Assembly: GCF_024349685.1 (NCBI RefSeq) | Contig: NZ_AP025944.1 | Location: forward strand, 2,796,001-2,860,000 | Source: Pseudomonas sp. LRP2-20 | GTDB lineage: Bacteria > Pseudomonadota > Gammaproteobacteria > Pseudomonadales > Pseudomonadaceae | Direction: 5' to 3' | Length of the DNA: 64,000 nt | Shown here: positions 28,884 to 39,427 of the stretch, piece after piece | How the letters are laid out: each line of letters begins with the position of its first letter | How positions within the stretch are numbered: the first letter of the stretch is position 1 | The notes under the pieces: generated by a model | What the model saw: only the letters and a program-made list of their open reading frames with translations | What the model was told of the DNA's origin: nothing | Databases searched by the model: none | Program-made: the position numbers and the translations under genes

Positions 28884-29477
28884 ATGCGTGTGGTGATCCT
28901 GGTAGTGACCTGGCTGGTGGCGGCATTCGCCCAGGCCGACATGTACATTTCCGTCGATGCCAATGGCGGCTATGTACTGAGCAACGTCCACCGGCCAGGA
29001 CGCCATTACCAGCGGGTGATCAGCGAACCCCTCGCCCAGGCAGGCCCGGCCGATGCGCAGTTGATCACCGGGCGGCCCTATGCCGAACTGGTGGCGGCGG
29101 CGGCCCGCGACTACGAGGTGCCGTTGGCGCTGCTGCATGCGCTGATCAAGGCCGAGTCAGGCTACAACCCCAAGGCCCGCTCGGCGGCTGGGGCGGTGGG
29201 GCTGATGCAGCTGATGCCGGACACGGCCAAGGAGATGGGGGTGCAGGACATCCTCGACCCCGAAGACAACGTGCAGGGCGGCGCGCGCTACCTCAAACGC
29301 ATGCTGACCCTGTTCGACAATGACATCACCCTGGCCGTGGCCGCCTACAACGCTGGCCCCGATGCCGTGCGGCGGCGCGGTGCGGTACCACCGTTCGCCG
29401 AGACCCGCCGCTATGTGCCAACTGTGCTGCGCGAATACCGCAAGCTGCAGGGGCTGGCCGATGACTCGCCGCTCTGA
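28884..29477 (+). CDS. Secreted lytic transglycosylase (SLT/Goose-lysozyme fold)
   Basis: A 197-aa protein with a signal peptide of about 17 residues (MRVVILVVTWLVAAFAQA). The SLT domain follows, with catalytic Glu in KAESGYNPKARS, GAVGLMQLMPDTA, and AVAAYNAGPDAVRR. It cleaves peptidoglycan glycan strands in the periplasm. GGGGAGG lies before ATG 28884. The frame is open upstream across the gspG promoter but has no ribosome site there. Its divergent placement to gspG-gspF suggests it opens the wall for that machinery, as some secretion systems carry a dedicated transglycosylase. That link is inferred. Confidence 0.88.
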   Translation: MRVVILVVTWLVAAFAQADMYISVDANGGYVLSNVHRPGRHYQRVISEPLAQAGPADAQLITGRPYAELVAAAARDYEVPLALLHALIKAESGYNPKARSAAGAVGLMQLMPDTAKEMGVQDILDPEDNVQGGARYLKRMLTLFDNDITLAVAAYNAGPDAVRRRGAVPPFAETRRYVPTVLREYRKLQGLADDSPL

Positions 29478-29583
29478 ACGGACCTTGCGTCGCACAAGTG
29501 GCGCAATTCGTCCCCAATCAATCCCATGGTCACCCAACTCTGGGCTATAACCTTTGAACAGGTGCCCTGCAGTGGAGTCCGCC

Positions 29584-31056
29584 ATGGACGTCGCCCCCCG
29601 TACCGAAGCAATCGAGGTGCCTGCGGGTAGCGAAGCCGCTGCGCCGCGCCGGCCCTTCAATTTGCTGCGCTGGTACGCCTGGGTGAGCCTGGCGATCATC
29701 CTGTCGGTGGCTGCGGGTCTGGGGCTGATTTCCAGCCGTTTCATCATCGATGAGAGCATCGAGCGCGACGCTTTGCTCACCGCGCAGTTCATCACCTCGA
29801 TCGCCGATGCCGAAGTGCGCCACGTGTCGATCCCCAATGTGCGCACCATGGGTGAACTGCTCGATCCACGCGCCGATCACACGGTCTTGCCCGATGTCGA
29901 CCCGGAAGCGCGGCGCAAGGCCCGCGGTGAGTTCCTCGACCATATCGCCCACCTGCCGGACATGCTGCTGGCCAACATCTATGCCCCGGACCGGACGGTG
30001 ATCTGGTCGACCAACCCGGCGCTGATGGGCAAGCTGATCGCCGGTGATGAAGACCTGGATCGGGCCTTCGAGTACAAGATGCGGGTCTCGGCCAGTTACC
30101 ACAATTTCGAGCAGGCACGCATCGAGCAGAAGTTCGTGGTCCCGCCGGAACAGCTGTTCATCGAAAACTACATCCCCTTGTTCGATGCCGATGGCGATAC
30201 CGTCACGGCGATGGTGGAAATCTACAAGGAGCCGCGCGACCTGATCGTGCGCATCGAGCATGGGCTGATTCTCATCTGGCTGGCCATCACCGTCGGTGCT
30301 GCGCTGGTCTATATCGGCCTGTACGGCATCATGCGCCGCGCCGCGCGAGTGATGGCGGTGCAACAGAAGCGCCTGATCAGCAGTGAGACCTACGTGGCCC
30401 TTGGCGAGGTGTCGTCGGCGGTGGCTCACAGCCTGCGCAACCCGTTGGCCAGCATCCGCTCCAGCGCCGAACTGGCCCAGGCCTTCGATGAAGGCCCGGC
30501 ACAACGCAACATCAATGACATCATCAGCCAGGTCGACCGCATGTCGCAGTGGATTCGCCAACTGCTGCAATCCTTGCGGCCGCTGAACGACGAAGCGGTG
30601 CCGGTCGACTTGCCCCAGGTTCTGCAGGAAAGCCTGCAGAGTTTTGCCGTGCCGCTGGCGCGCAGCGAGGTGACGCTGGATCTGCAACCAATACCGTCGG
30701 TGCACGTGCTTGGCCACCCGGCGCTGCTGGGGCAGATCTTCAACAGCCTGATTGCCAATGCCCTGGAGTCGATGGAGCAGGGCGGGCGCTTGCGTATCGA
30801 GGTGGTCAAGCGGGACCGGCGCAGCCTGACCTTGCGCCTTGCCGATACCGGCAAGGGCATGAACGAGCAGCAGCAGCGCCTGGCGTTCAGGCCATTTTTC
30901 AGTACCAAGCAAGGTGGGCTGGGTGTGGGGTTGGTACTGGTCAAGCGCATCATGGAACGCTTTGGTGGTTCGGTCCGCCTGAGTAGCAGCGCAGGCCATG
31001 GCACGCGGGTATCGCTCAATTTCCGGTTGGCCTGCTCATCACAAAAGGCTTTATAA
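29584..31056 (+). CDS. Membrane sensor histidine kinase (first of a paralogous pair)
   Basis: A 490-aa kinase with TM1 at about residues 32-52, a periplasmic domain of about 180 residues and TM2 near 230-250. The cytoplasmic core has an H-box in VAHSLRNPLASIRSSAEL, N-box NALESMEQGG, G1 DTGKGM and G2 GGLGVGLVLVKRIMERFGG. The H-box lacks the usual HEIRTP and fits the NtrB/HPK4-like group that pairs with sigma-54 activators. It is a close paralogue of the next kinase along its whole length, including the sensor domain (FIENYIPLFDADGD). GGAG lies seven bases before ATG 29584. Signal unknown. Confidence 0.88.
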   Translation: MDVAPRTEAIEVPAGSEAAAPRRPFNLLRWYAWVSLAIILSVAAGLGLISSRFIIDESIERDALLTAQFITSIADAEVRHVSIPNVRTMGELLDPRADHTVLPDVDPEARRKARGEFLDHIAHLPDMLLANIYAPDRTVIWSTNPALMGKLIAGDEDLDRAFEYKMRVSASYHNFEQARIEQKFVVPPEQLFIENYIPLFDADGDTVTAMVEIYKEPRDLIVRIEHGLILIWLAITVGAALVYIGLYGIMRRAARVMAVQQKRLISSETYVALGEVSSAVAHSLRNPLASIRSSAELAQAFDEGPAQRNINDIISQVDRMSQWIRQLLQSLRPLNDEAVPVDLPQVLQESLQSFAVPLARSEVTLDLQPIPSVHVLGHPALLGQIFNSLIANALESMEQGGRLRIEVVKRDRRSLTLRLADTGKGMNEQQQRLAFRPFFSTKQGGLGVGLVLVKRIMERFGGSVRLSSSAGHGTRVSLNFRLACSSQKAL

Positions 31057-31345
31057 ATATGTCTTAAACTACTGAAATAAAAGTGTTTTATCAGTTTTGG
31101 GTAAAGGATACCCAAAAATGGGGAATCAGTCTCGAAGCAGCATCATGAATGGCTCATAACTGTATGATTTATATAGATATGACGATTGGTTAAAAGGTGT
31201 GGCTGAGTTCTTGCAGGTTGTCGTAGCAGGTAACGCGCGACAAATGGCGGTGGCAACCGCCCTGGTGGGGTGGCATCAATTTGCTACTATCGGTAGCAAT
31301 GCGCTGACCACCTTCTGAACGGACTCCCTGTACGGGAACGACGCG
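31057..31345. promoter_or_regulatory. AT-rich gap between the two kinases with two inverted repeats
   Basis: This is the most AT-rich stretch in the area. It holds a stem of TTTTGGGTA and TACCCAAAA (31095-31117, loop AAGGA) and an operator-like repeat TTGCTAC-N5-GTAGCAA (31281-31299) 46 bp before the second kinase. No gene is visible. The second kinase and the regulator gene probably have their own promoter here. Confidence 0.45.
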
Positions 31346-32813
31346 ATGCAGATGCTGGATGAAGAGGTTCCCGCAAAGCCCGCCGCACTGCCCAGCAGCA
31401 GCGGCCTGGCTGTGCCGCTTCGCGAGTTCAACCTGCTGCGCTGGTTCTCGGTGATCAGCTTGCTGATCATCGCCTCGGTGGCAGGTGGCCTGGGTTATGT
31501 GTCGACCCGCTTCGTGGTGCGCGACAGCGTCCAGCGGGATGCCATGCTCACGGCCCAGTTCATCCAGTCCCTGGCCGTGGCCGAAGTGCGTCATTCGCAG
31601 CTGCCGCCCGGCACCACCATGGGCGAACTGCTCAACCCGCGCCTGGACCAACAGCACCTGCAGGTCAGCCCGGCCTTGGCCGAGGCCACCCGGGTCGAGT
31701 TTCTCGACCACGTCGAGCACTTGCCGGATACCTTGCTGGCCATTGCCTATGCCCGTGACCACAGCATCGTCTGGTCCACCAACCCCGAGCTGATCGGCAA
31801 GCGCATTGAAGGCGACGGCGAGCTGGAGCGCGCGTTTCGTTCGCGCAAGGCGGTATCGGCCAGTTACCACAAGGCCGATGAAGATCGCGAAGAGCAGAAA
31901 TTCCTGCGCGAGCCCCAATACCTGTTCATCGAAAACTACATTCCCCTGTTCGACAGCCAGGGCGACCAGGCCATGGCCATGGTCGAGATCTACAAGGAGC
32001 CCCAGGACCTGGTGCGGCGTATCCAGCGTGGTTATGTGCTGATCTGGGCCTCGACCCTGGTGGGTGGGGCGCTGATCTACTTTGGCCTGTTCTGGATCGT
32101 GCGCCGCGCCGCGTACATGCTGCAGCAGCAACAGGACCGGCTGGTGGCCAGCGAAACCTATGTGGCGCTGGGCGAGATGTCGTCCGCCGTGGCCCACAGC
32201 TTGCGCAACCCGCTGGCCAACATCCGTTCCAGCGCCGAGCTGGCAGAGGAAATAGCCAGCCCGCAGGCGCAGAAGAACATCAGTGACATCATCAGCCAGG
32301 TCGATCGCATGTCGCGCTGGGTACGCGAGCTGCTGGTGTCGCTGCGCCCGGCCAGCGATAGCGCCGAGGCAGTGGACCTGGTGGCGGCGATCGAAGATAC
32401 CCACCTGGCCTTTGCCCAGCAGATCGAGCGCAACGGCGTACGTTTCAGCTTCGAAGGGCCGCAGACGCAGTGGGTGGCCAGCCAGCCGCTGCAGTTGACG
32501 CAGATTCTCAACAGCCTGTTTTCCAATGCCCTGGAAGCCATGCCCAAGGGTGGCGTCCTGCATGCGCAGGTCACCGTGCAGGAGGGCCTGCGCGCGCAGC
32601 TGCTGCTCAGCGACACCGGCAAGGGCATGAGCCAGCAGCAGGAAAGAATGGTGTTCAAGCCTTTCTACACCACCAAGCAGGGCGGCCTTGGCGTAGGCCT
32701 GGCCCTGGTCAAGCGGATCATGGAACGGTTTGGCGGCTCGGTCAGCCTGAGCAGCCGTGAAGAGGAAGGAACCCGCGTCAGCCTCACTTTCAATATCGCA
32801 GCGGGAGGGGACC

Positions 32814-32839
<26 letters not shown>
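31346..32839 (+). CDS. Membrane sensor histidine kinase (second of a paralogous pair)
   Basis: A 497-aa kinase paralogous to the upstream one: TM1 at about 40-60, a periplasmic domain to about 230, TM2, then the H-box VAHSLRNPLANIRSSAEL, N-box NALEAMPKGG, G1 DTGKGMSQ and G2 GGLGVGLALVKRIMERFGG. Sensor domains share segments (TTMGELLNPR against RTMGELLDPR, and VWSTNPELIGKRI against IWSTNPALMGKLI), so both may detect related signals. Its 3' end overlaps the regulator start by 26 bp, which couples their translation and marks this kinase as the closer partner of that regulator. Confidence 0.88.
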
Positions 32840-34241
<1,402 letters not shown>

Positions 34242-34274
34242 ACCGCAAACTCGCTTGTACTGGCGAACGAATAT

Positions 34275-34350
34275 CCTGTGGGAGCGGGTTTACCCGCGAA
34301 AGCGATGAAAGATTCACCGTCGCATTCGCGGGTAAACCCGCTCCCACAGG
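34275..34350. repeat. Perfect REP hairpin pair after the response regulator
   Basis: The 26-bp arms CCTGTGGGAGCGGGTTTACC... (34275-34300) and their exact complement (34325-34350) have a 24-bp spacer. It lies between the convergent ends of the regulator gene and the small secreted protein gene. Confidence 0.9.
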
Positions 34351-34376
34351 TCGTTTGGCTGGCGAATAATGGGGTA

Positions 34377-34679
34377 TCAACGCTGACTGCCACTGCTTCC
34401 ATCAGCGCCTTGGCCCCCGGTCCCTTCCGAGCCGCTGCCATCCATCCCCGGCAGGTCGCGGTTATCATCCTGCCTGGCTGGCGGGTGTTGCGGGTCATTG
34501 CCTTGAATGCGCGGATCGGTATCCCGAGGCATGGGCTTCTCGATCGGGTTCAGGGTGCTGTCGACACCCGGCTGCGGTGCCGGGTTATGCGGGTCATCGG
34601 GATAAGTGGGGCCGGTGCCGACCGCCAGGGCCAGCGGTGAGGTGAGCAGGGCGAGCAGCAGCAGGGTCGAGCGGGGCAT
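34377..34679 (-). CDS. Small secreted low-complexity protein, function unknown
   Basis: A 100-aa protein with a signal peptide (about residues 1-19, MPRSTLLLLALLTSPLALA). The mature part is rich in Asp, Pro and Gly (PTYPDDPHNPAPQPG) with a Gly/Ser tail, and no Cys. An AGGAG-type site lies upstream. I do not recognise a family. It resembles in style, but not in sequence, the Ser/Gly/Asp-rich protein at 56940-57245. Probably a disordered periplasmic protein. Confidence 0.6.
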   Translation of the reverse strand: MPRSTLLLLALLTSPLALAVGTGPTYPDDPHNPAPQPGVDSTLNPIEKPMPRDTDPRIQGNDPQHPPARQDDNRDLPGMDGSGSEGTGGQGADGSSGSQR

Positions 34680-34697
34680 GGCAGGCTCCTTTGCGTA

Positions 34698-34730
34698 GGG
34701 TAGGGCTCATACCTGTGTTGGGCCCTACCC
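34698..34730 (-). terminator. Hairpin downstream of gnuT
   Basis: GGGTAGGGC (34698-34706) and GCCCTACCC (34722-34730) form a 9-bp stem 33 bp past the gnuT stop on the minus strand. There is no T-run, so this is at best a weak terminator. Confidence 0.35.
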
Positions 34731-34762
34731 GACAGCTCTGGTGCCATCCCCCCGATCAGCGG

Positions 34763-36115
34763 TCACACCACTGTCGACAGCGCCATGATGAAGATGATGC
34801 CTACGATCGACAGGATCGTCTCCATCATGCTCCAGGTCTTGAAGGTTTCGGCCACGGTCATGTTGAAGTACTGCTTCACCAGCCAGAACCCGGCGTCGTT
34901 GACGTGGGACAGGATCAGCGAGCCGGCGCCGGTGGCCAGTACCAGCAGTTCACGGTTGACCCCGGGCACCAGGTCGATTACCGGGGCGACGATGCCGGCG
35001 CCGGTAATGGTCGCCACGGTCGCCGAACCTGTGGCGATGCGGATCACCGCCGCCACCAGCCAGGCCAGCATGATCGGTGATATCTGGGCCTGCACGGCCA
35101 TCTGCCCGATCACGTTGCCCACGCCGGTATCCACCAGCATCTGCTTGAAGCCGCCACCGGCGCCGACGATCAGCACGATGGCCGCCGTCGGTGCCAGGCT
35201 CTGGTCGAGCATCTTCATGATCTGCTGGCGGTTGAAGCCGCGGGCCGAACCGAAGGTGTAGAAGGCCAGCAACAGGGCGGCGAGCAGCGCGGTGATCGGG
35301 TGGCCGATCAGGTCCATCCACTGGCGGAAGATGTGCTCGGCCGGCAGTACCACGTCGGCGAAGGTCTTGAGCAGCATCAGCGCCACGGGCAGCAGCACGG
35401 TGACCAGAGTGATGGTGAAGCTTGGCAGGTTGCTCTGGTCCGACTCCTTGGCAATCTGGTCCATCAGCTCCTGCGACGGGTTGCCCGGGATGTAGCGGGC
35501 AATGAAGTTGCCGAACAGCGGGCCGGCGATGATCGCCGTGGGCAACGCAACCAGCAGGCCATAGAAGATGGTCTTGCCGATGTCGGCGTGGAAGATGCCG
35601 ATCGCCAGCAGCGGGCCCGGGTGTGGCGGGACCAGGCCATGCACCACCGAAAGCCCGGCCAGCAGCGGAATGCCGATCTTGATCAGCGACACCCCCGAGC
35701 GCCGTGCGACGATGAACACCAGCGGGATCAGCAGCACGAAGCCGATCTCGAAGAACAGCGGGATGCCGACCAGGAAGGCGGCGAACATCATTGCCCAATG
35801 CACGTTCTTCTTGCCGAAGGCGCGGATCAGGGTTTGCGCGATCTGGTCGGCGCCACCGGAGTCGGCCATCAGCTTGCCGAGCATCGTGCCCAGGGCGAGG
35901 ACGATGCCGACGAAGCCGAGCACACCACCGAAACCGTCCTGGAACGACTTCATGACCTTGGCCACCGGCATGCCGGAGGTCAGGCCGAGGAAACCGGCAG
36001 CCAGGGTCAGGGCGACGAAGGGGTGGACCTTGAAATGGGTGATCAGCAGGATCAGCCCGACGATGGTGACCAGCGCGTCGAGCAGCAGGTAGGTATCTGT
36101 AGCCAGTCCGAACAT
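34763..36115 (-). CDS. gnuT: Gluconate:H+ symporter, GntP family
   Basis: A 450-aa inner-membrane transporter with about twelve to fourteen hydrophobic segments. GntP family marks include the substrate loop HGLVPPHPGPL, the helix GIPLFFEIGFVLLIPL and the C-terminal SHVNDAGFWLVKQYF region. It brings in gluconate, which in pseudomonads is also made in the periplasm by PQQ-glucose dehydrogenase. It lies 111 bp downstream of gnuK on the same strand, and the gap has a GnuR-type site, so it can be transcribed alone as well as with gnuK. Confidence 0.93.
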   Translation of the reverse strand: MFGLATDTYLLLDALVTIVGLILLITHFKVHPFVALTLAAGFLGLTSGMPVAKVMKSFQDGFGGVLGFVGIVLALGTMLGKLMADSGGADQIAQTLIRAFGKKNVHWAMMFAAFLVGIPLFFEIGFVLLIPLVFIVARRSGVSLIKIGIPLLAGLSVVHGLVPPHPGPLLAIGIFHADIGKTIFYGLLVALPTAIIAGPLFGNFIARYIPGNPSQELMDQIAKESDQSNLPSFTITLVTVLLPVALMLLKTFADVVLPAEHIFRQWMDLIGHPITALLAALLLAFYTFGSARGFNRQQIMKMLDQSLAPTAAIVLIVGAGGGFKQMLVDTGVGNVIGQMAVQAQISPIMLAWLVAAVIRIATGSATVATITGAGIVAPVIDLVPGVNRELLVLATGAGSLILSHVNDAGFWLVKQYFNMTVAETFKTWSMMETILSIVGIIFIMALSTVV

Positions 36116-36188
36116 GGTTTTGATGCCTCGGTCTTATCGTTGTTTTGGGCGTAGCTTTTATGGAACGTCCGTCGCCTTGGGGCGCCGG

Positions 36189-36200
36189 GACAGCGCTATC
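36189..36200. promoter_or_regulatory. GnuR-type operator upstream of gnuT
   Basis: GACAGCGCTATC matches the central part of the palindrome in front of gnuK and lies about 75 bp before the gnuT start. It is one of three copies in this locus. Confidence 0.6.
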
Positions 36201-36226
36201 TTTGGTGAGCCGGGAAAACCGCCGGT

Positions 36227-36766
36227 TCAGGCAGTCCGCGCCAGCTTCCGGTCACCGCAGGGCTTTAGCCAGGCATCGACCCTTTCAGCGAGTACCGCAA
36301 TCGGTTGAGTGGCGTCCAGCGGCAGGGTCAGCGGCTCGCCGTGGGGCGGCTCGAGGGCAGCGAACTGGCTGTCGATCAGGCTGGCCGGCATGAAGTGGCC
36401 GGGGCGGGCGAGTACGCGTTTTTCCGCCTCGGCAGGAGTCAGTTCGAGGAACACGAACACCAGCTCTGGCATTGCCGCGCGCAGCGTGTCGCGGTAACGA
36501 CGCTTGAGCGCGGAGCAGGTGAGAATTGGCCGTTCGCCAGCCTTCACCGTCGCTTGCAGCTCTTGGCCCAGGCGCACCAGCCAACCGGCACGGTCGTCGT
36601 CGTCCAGAGGGATGCCAGCGCTCATCTTGCGGATGTTTTCGGCAGGGTGGAATGCGTCGCCTTCAATGAGGCGACCACCGCTTCGCTTGGCAATGGCCTC
36701 ACCGACGCAGCTTTTGCCGCAACCGGCCACGCCCATCACCACGATGGCGGACAGGGGAGAATTCAT
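36227..36766 (-). CDS. gnuK: Gluconokinase
   Basis: A 179-aa cytoplasmic GntK-type kinase making 6-phosphogluconate for the Entner-Doudoroff pathway. The P-loop GVAGCGKS is at about residues 10-17, followed by EGDAFHP, the substrate-binding acidic motif, and LTCSALKRRYRDTLR. CAGGAGG lies upstream of ATG 36766, which I prefer to the codon 39 bases further up that would run through the operator. It is the first gene of gnuK-gnuT and is divergent from gnuR. Confidence 0.93.
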   Translation of the reverse strand: MNSPLSAIVVMGVAGCGKSCVGEAIAKRSGGRLIEGDAFHPAENIRKMSAGIPLDDDDRAGWLVRLGQELQATVKAGERPILTCSALKRRYRDTLRAAMPELVFVFLELTPAEAEKRVLARPGHFMPASLIDSQFAALEPPHGEPLTLPLDATQPIAVLAERVDAWLKPCGDRKLARTA

Positions 36767-36784
36767 CAGTACCTCCTGCGGGGT

Positions 36785-36800
36785 GAGACAGCGCTGTCTC
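36785..36800. promoter_or_regulatory. GnuR-type operator in the gnuK promoter (perfect palindrome)
   Basis: GAGACAGC followed by its reverse complement GCTGTCTC is a perfect 16-bp palindrome with the central CG step typical of LacI-family operators. It lies 18 bp before the gnuK start codon, where bound repressor would block initiation. Confidence 0.75.
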
Positions 36801-36912
36801 GTCATGGACGAAACGCCACCTCCCCAGTGTTATTGATCTTGTCCTTACGCAGTATGGACGCTTGGCAGCGTGCTGCAGTGGCCACTACCAAAGATTACAT
36901 TGCCTGCGTCCT

Positions 36913-36928
36913 GAGACAGCGCTACCTT
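36913..36928. promoter_or_regulatory. GnuR-type operator in front of gnuR
   Basis: GAGACAGCGCTACCTT shares its first ten bases with the gnuK palindrome. It lies 44 bp before the gnuR start, which suggests autoregulation. Confidence 0.65.
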
Positions 36929-36972
36929 AGTGGCCGTTCCCCATTCCTGCAAGTAGTAAAATTACAACATTC

Positions 36973-37992
36973 ATGTCTCGCTCAGGCTCTCGCACCACAG
37001 GTCGTCCCACGCTGGCTGAAGTCGCCAGGCTCTCCGGGGTTTCCCCAATTACCGCTTCGCGCGCGTTGCGCGGCGTGAGTACGGTCGCCCCGGAACTGGT
37101 AGAAAAGGTCATGACAGCTGCCGCATCCCTGGGCTACGTCGCCAACCCTGCGGCCCGGGCGTTGGCCTCGGCGCGCAGCCAGTCGGTGGTGGTGTTGATC
37201 CCGTCGTTGTCCAACCAGCTGTTCATCGACACCCTCGAGGCCATCCACGAGGTCATGCGCCCCCGTGGGCTCGAAGTGCTGATTGGCAACTATCACTACG
37301 ACATCGACGAAGAAGAAAACCTGATCCGCAATTACCTGGCCTATCAGCCCTGCGGCATGCTGCTGACCGGTTTCGATCGCAGCGACGCGTCGCGGCAGAT
37401 GCTGGCAGCCAGCGGCGTGCCTTGCGTGCACATGATGGAGCTGGGCGGTCAGGCGGGCGCCTTGTCGGTGGGCTTTTCCCAGCAGCAGGCCGGGCGGGCC
37501 GCCGCAACGCACCTGATTGCGCGTGGCCGGCGGCGCCTGGCGTTCATTGCCGCGCAGCTCGACCCACGGGTGATGCAGCGTGCCGAAGGCTTCCGCCAGG
37601 CCCTTGCCGAAGCCGGCATGCAGGCCACCGAGCTGGAGATCCTGGCGCCGCAACCGTCGTCCATTGCCTTGGGCAGCGAACTGTTCAGCCAACTGTTGGC
37701 CCAGGCGCCCGATGTGGATGGCATTTTCTTCTGCAACGACGACCTGGCCCAGGGCGCGGTGTTGCAGGCGTTGCGCCAAGGCATCGAGGTGCCGCGCCAG
37801 GTGGCCATGGTCGGCTTCAACGACTTGCCGGCTTCGGCGCACATGGTGCCGCGCCTGACCTCCATCCGCACCCCACGGGCTGCCGTTGGTCGGGGGGCGG
37901 CCCAGGCGCTGCTGGCATTGCTCGATGGCAAGCGGGTAGCGACCGAACAGCAGGACCTGGGCTTTGAACTGATGGTGCGCGAGAGCTCGTAA
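36973..37992 (+). CDS. gnuR: LacI-family repressor of gluconate genes (GnuR/GntR)
   Basis: A 339-aa regulator. The N-terminal LacI helix-turn-helix and hinge (about residues 8-65) contain TLAEVARLSGVSPITASRAL and AANPAARALAS-type hinge residues. The periplasmic-binding-protein-like effector domain follows to the end (FFCNDDLAQGAVLQAL, GFNDLP). In pseudomonads this protein represses gluconate uptake and kinase genes and is released by gluconate or 6-phosphogluconate. Three shared motifs around gnuK, gnuT and gnuR fit that role. Confidence 0.92.
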   Translation: MSRSGSRTTGRPTLAEVARLSGVSPITASRALRGVSTVAPELVEKVMTAAASLGYVANPAARALASARSQSVVVLIPSLSNQLFIDTLEAIHEVMRPRGLEVLIGNYHYDIDEEENLIRNYLAYQPCGMLLTGFDRSDASRQMLAASGVPCVHMMELGGQAGALSVGFSQQQAGRAAATHLIARGRRRLAFIAAQLDPRVMQRAEGFRQALAEAGMQATELEILAPQPSSIALGSELFSQLLAQAPDVDGIFFCNDDLAQGAVLQALRQGIEVPRQVAMVGFNDLPASAHMVPRLTSIRTPRAAVGRGAAQALLALLDGKRVATEQQDLGFELMVRESS

Positions 37993-38107
37993 GGTTACTC
38001 AGGAACCTTCGCTAACTAATTAATTGCAAAGTGATATCAAACTGCTTGCGCGGCAACAATGCCGATCTATGCTCAGAAAACCCTGGGCATCAAAGGATCC
38101 TGGCGCC

Positions 38108-39427
38108 ATGTTCGACTTCCACCGCAAGTCAGATTTGCTCGAAATCCAGAACACCCGCAAGGCCTTGGCCGAGACCCAGGCCAAGCTCGCCGCGATCAGC
38201 CGCTGCATGGCGATGATCGAGTTCGCCCCCGACGGCACCATTCTCGATGCCAATGCCCAGTTCTGTCAGGCCATGGGGTACAGCAGAGAAGAGCTGCGCG
38301 GCAAACACCACCGCCTGTTCTGTGACCCAGGCTATGCCAAGAGCGCCGAGTACCAGTTGCTGTGGCATGAATTGGGGCAGGGCAAGGCCATCAGCGGCAC
38401 CTTCGAACGCATTGACAAGGCCGGCCGTGAAGTGTGGCTGGAGGCCAGTTACATGCCGGTGCTCGACGAGCAACAGCAGGTCACCAGCGTGATCAAGGTG
38501 GCGGCTGATATCAGCCAGCGGATCAAGGACGAGCACGAAAGCGAAAGCCTGCTCAAGGCCATTGGCCGGTCCATGGCCGTGGTTGAGTTCACCCCGCAAG
38601 GGCGGGTGATCAAAGCCAACCGCAACTTCCTCGAAACCATGGGCTATTCCCTGGAAGAAGTGCAAGGCCGTCACCATGGGCTGTTCTGCCTGCCCCATGA
38701 GCGCGAATCCGGCGCATACCGCGAGTTCTGGGCTTCGCTCAATCGCGGCGAATATCACTCGCACCGCTTCGAACGGGTCAACAAGCAAGGCCAGACGGTG
38801 TACCTGGAGGCTTCGTATAACCCGATCTTCGACAGCAAGGGCCGCTTGTACAAGGTAGTCAAGTTTGCCAGCGACATCACCGCGCAGGTCAGTACCCAGC
38901 AGAGCGCCGCCACAGCGGCCCATGCCAGTTCGGTGCAGACCGATGCCTGCGCGCGCAAGGGCAGCGAAGTGGTGCAGCAGACCGTGGAGGTCATCGAGCA
39001 GATTTCCCAGGAGCTCAATGACGCCGCGCGCAGCATCGATGCGGTGAGCAAGCAATCGGATGTGATCGGGCAGATCGTGCTGACCATCCGCGGCATCGCC
39101 GACCAGACCAACCTGCTGGCCTTGAATGCGGCCATTGAAGCGGCCCGGGCCGGTGAGCATGGCCGCGGCTTTGCCGTGGTGGCCGACGAGGTGCGCAGCC
39201 TGGCGGCGCGCACCAGCAAGGCAACGCTGGAGATCGTCGATGTGGTGCGGCAGAACCACGACCTGTCATTGACCGCCGTGGCCAGCATGCAGTCGAGCCT
39301 TTCACGGACTGGGCGGGGTGTTGCCCTGGCCAACGAGGCGGGTACGGTGATCATGGAAATCCAGCAGGGTTCTCGTCACGTGGTCGATGCCATCAGCCAG
39401 ATCAGCTCGACGCTGCAATTGAACTGA
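38108..39427 (+). CDS. Soluble PAS-PAS chemoreceptor, BdlA-like
   Basis: A 439-aa cytoplasmic protein with no membrane segment. PAS1 is at about residues 25-120 and PAS2 at 140-245, with matched motifs ([15 protein letters not shown] and [24 protein letters not shown] and EASYNPIFD). A short methyl-accepting signalling hairpin follows with the conserved tip [20 protein letters not shown]. This is the plan of P. aeruginosa BdlA, which controls biofilm dispersal, and of related aerotaxis-type receptors. I start at ATG 38108 with AAGGA upstream. Its stop lies 26 bp inside the 3' end of the convergent hybrid kinase. Confidence 0.85.
   Translation: MFDFHRKSDLLEIQNTRKALAETQAKLAAISRCMAMIEFAPDGTILDANAQFCQAMGYSREELRGKHHRLFCDPGYAKSAEYQLLWHELGQGKAISGTFERIDKAGREVWLEASYMPVLDEQQQVTSVIKVAADISQRIKDEHESESLLKAIGRSMAVVEFTPQGRVIKANRNFLETMGYSLEEVQGRHHGLFCLPHERESGAYREFWASLNRGEYHSHRFERVNKQGQTVYLEASYNPIFDSKGRLYKVVKFASDITAQVSTQQSAATAAHASSVQTDACARKGSEVVQQTVEVIEQISQELNDAARSIDAVSKQSDVIGQIVLTIRGIADQTNLLALNAAIEAARAGEHGRGFAVVADEVRSLAARTSKATLEIVDVVRQNHDLSLTAVASMQSSLSRTGRGVALANEAGTVIMEIQQGSRHVVDAISQISSTLQLN

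Noticed and set aside
31271..31285. TGGCAT...TTGCT as a sigma-54 -24/-12 promoter before the second kinase
   Set aside because: The GG to GC spacing is one base too short, and sigma-54 promoters are strict about spacing.
34278..34640. A plus-strand ORF over the small secreted protein
   Set aside because: It begins in a REP copy and lacks any ribosome site. The minus-strand frame has a signal peptide and a proper start context.
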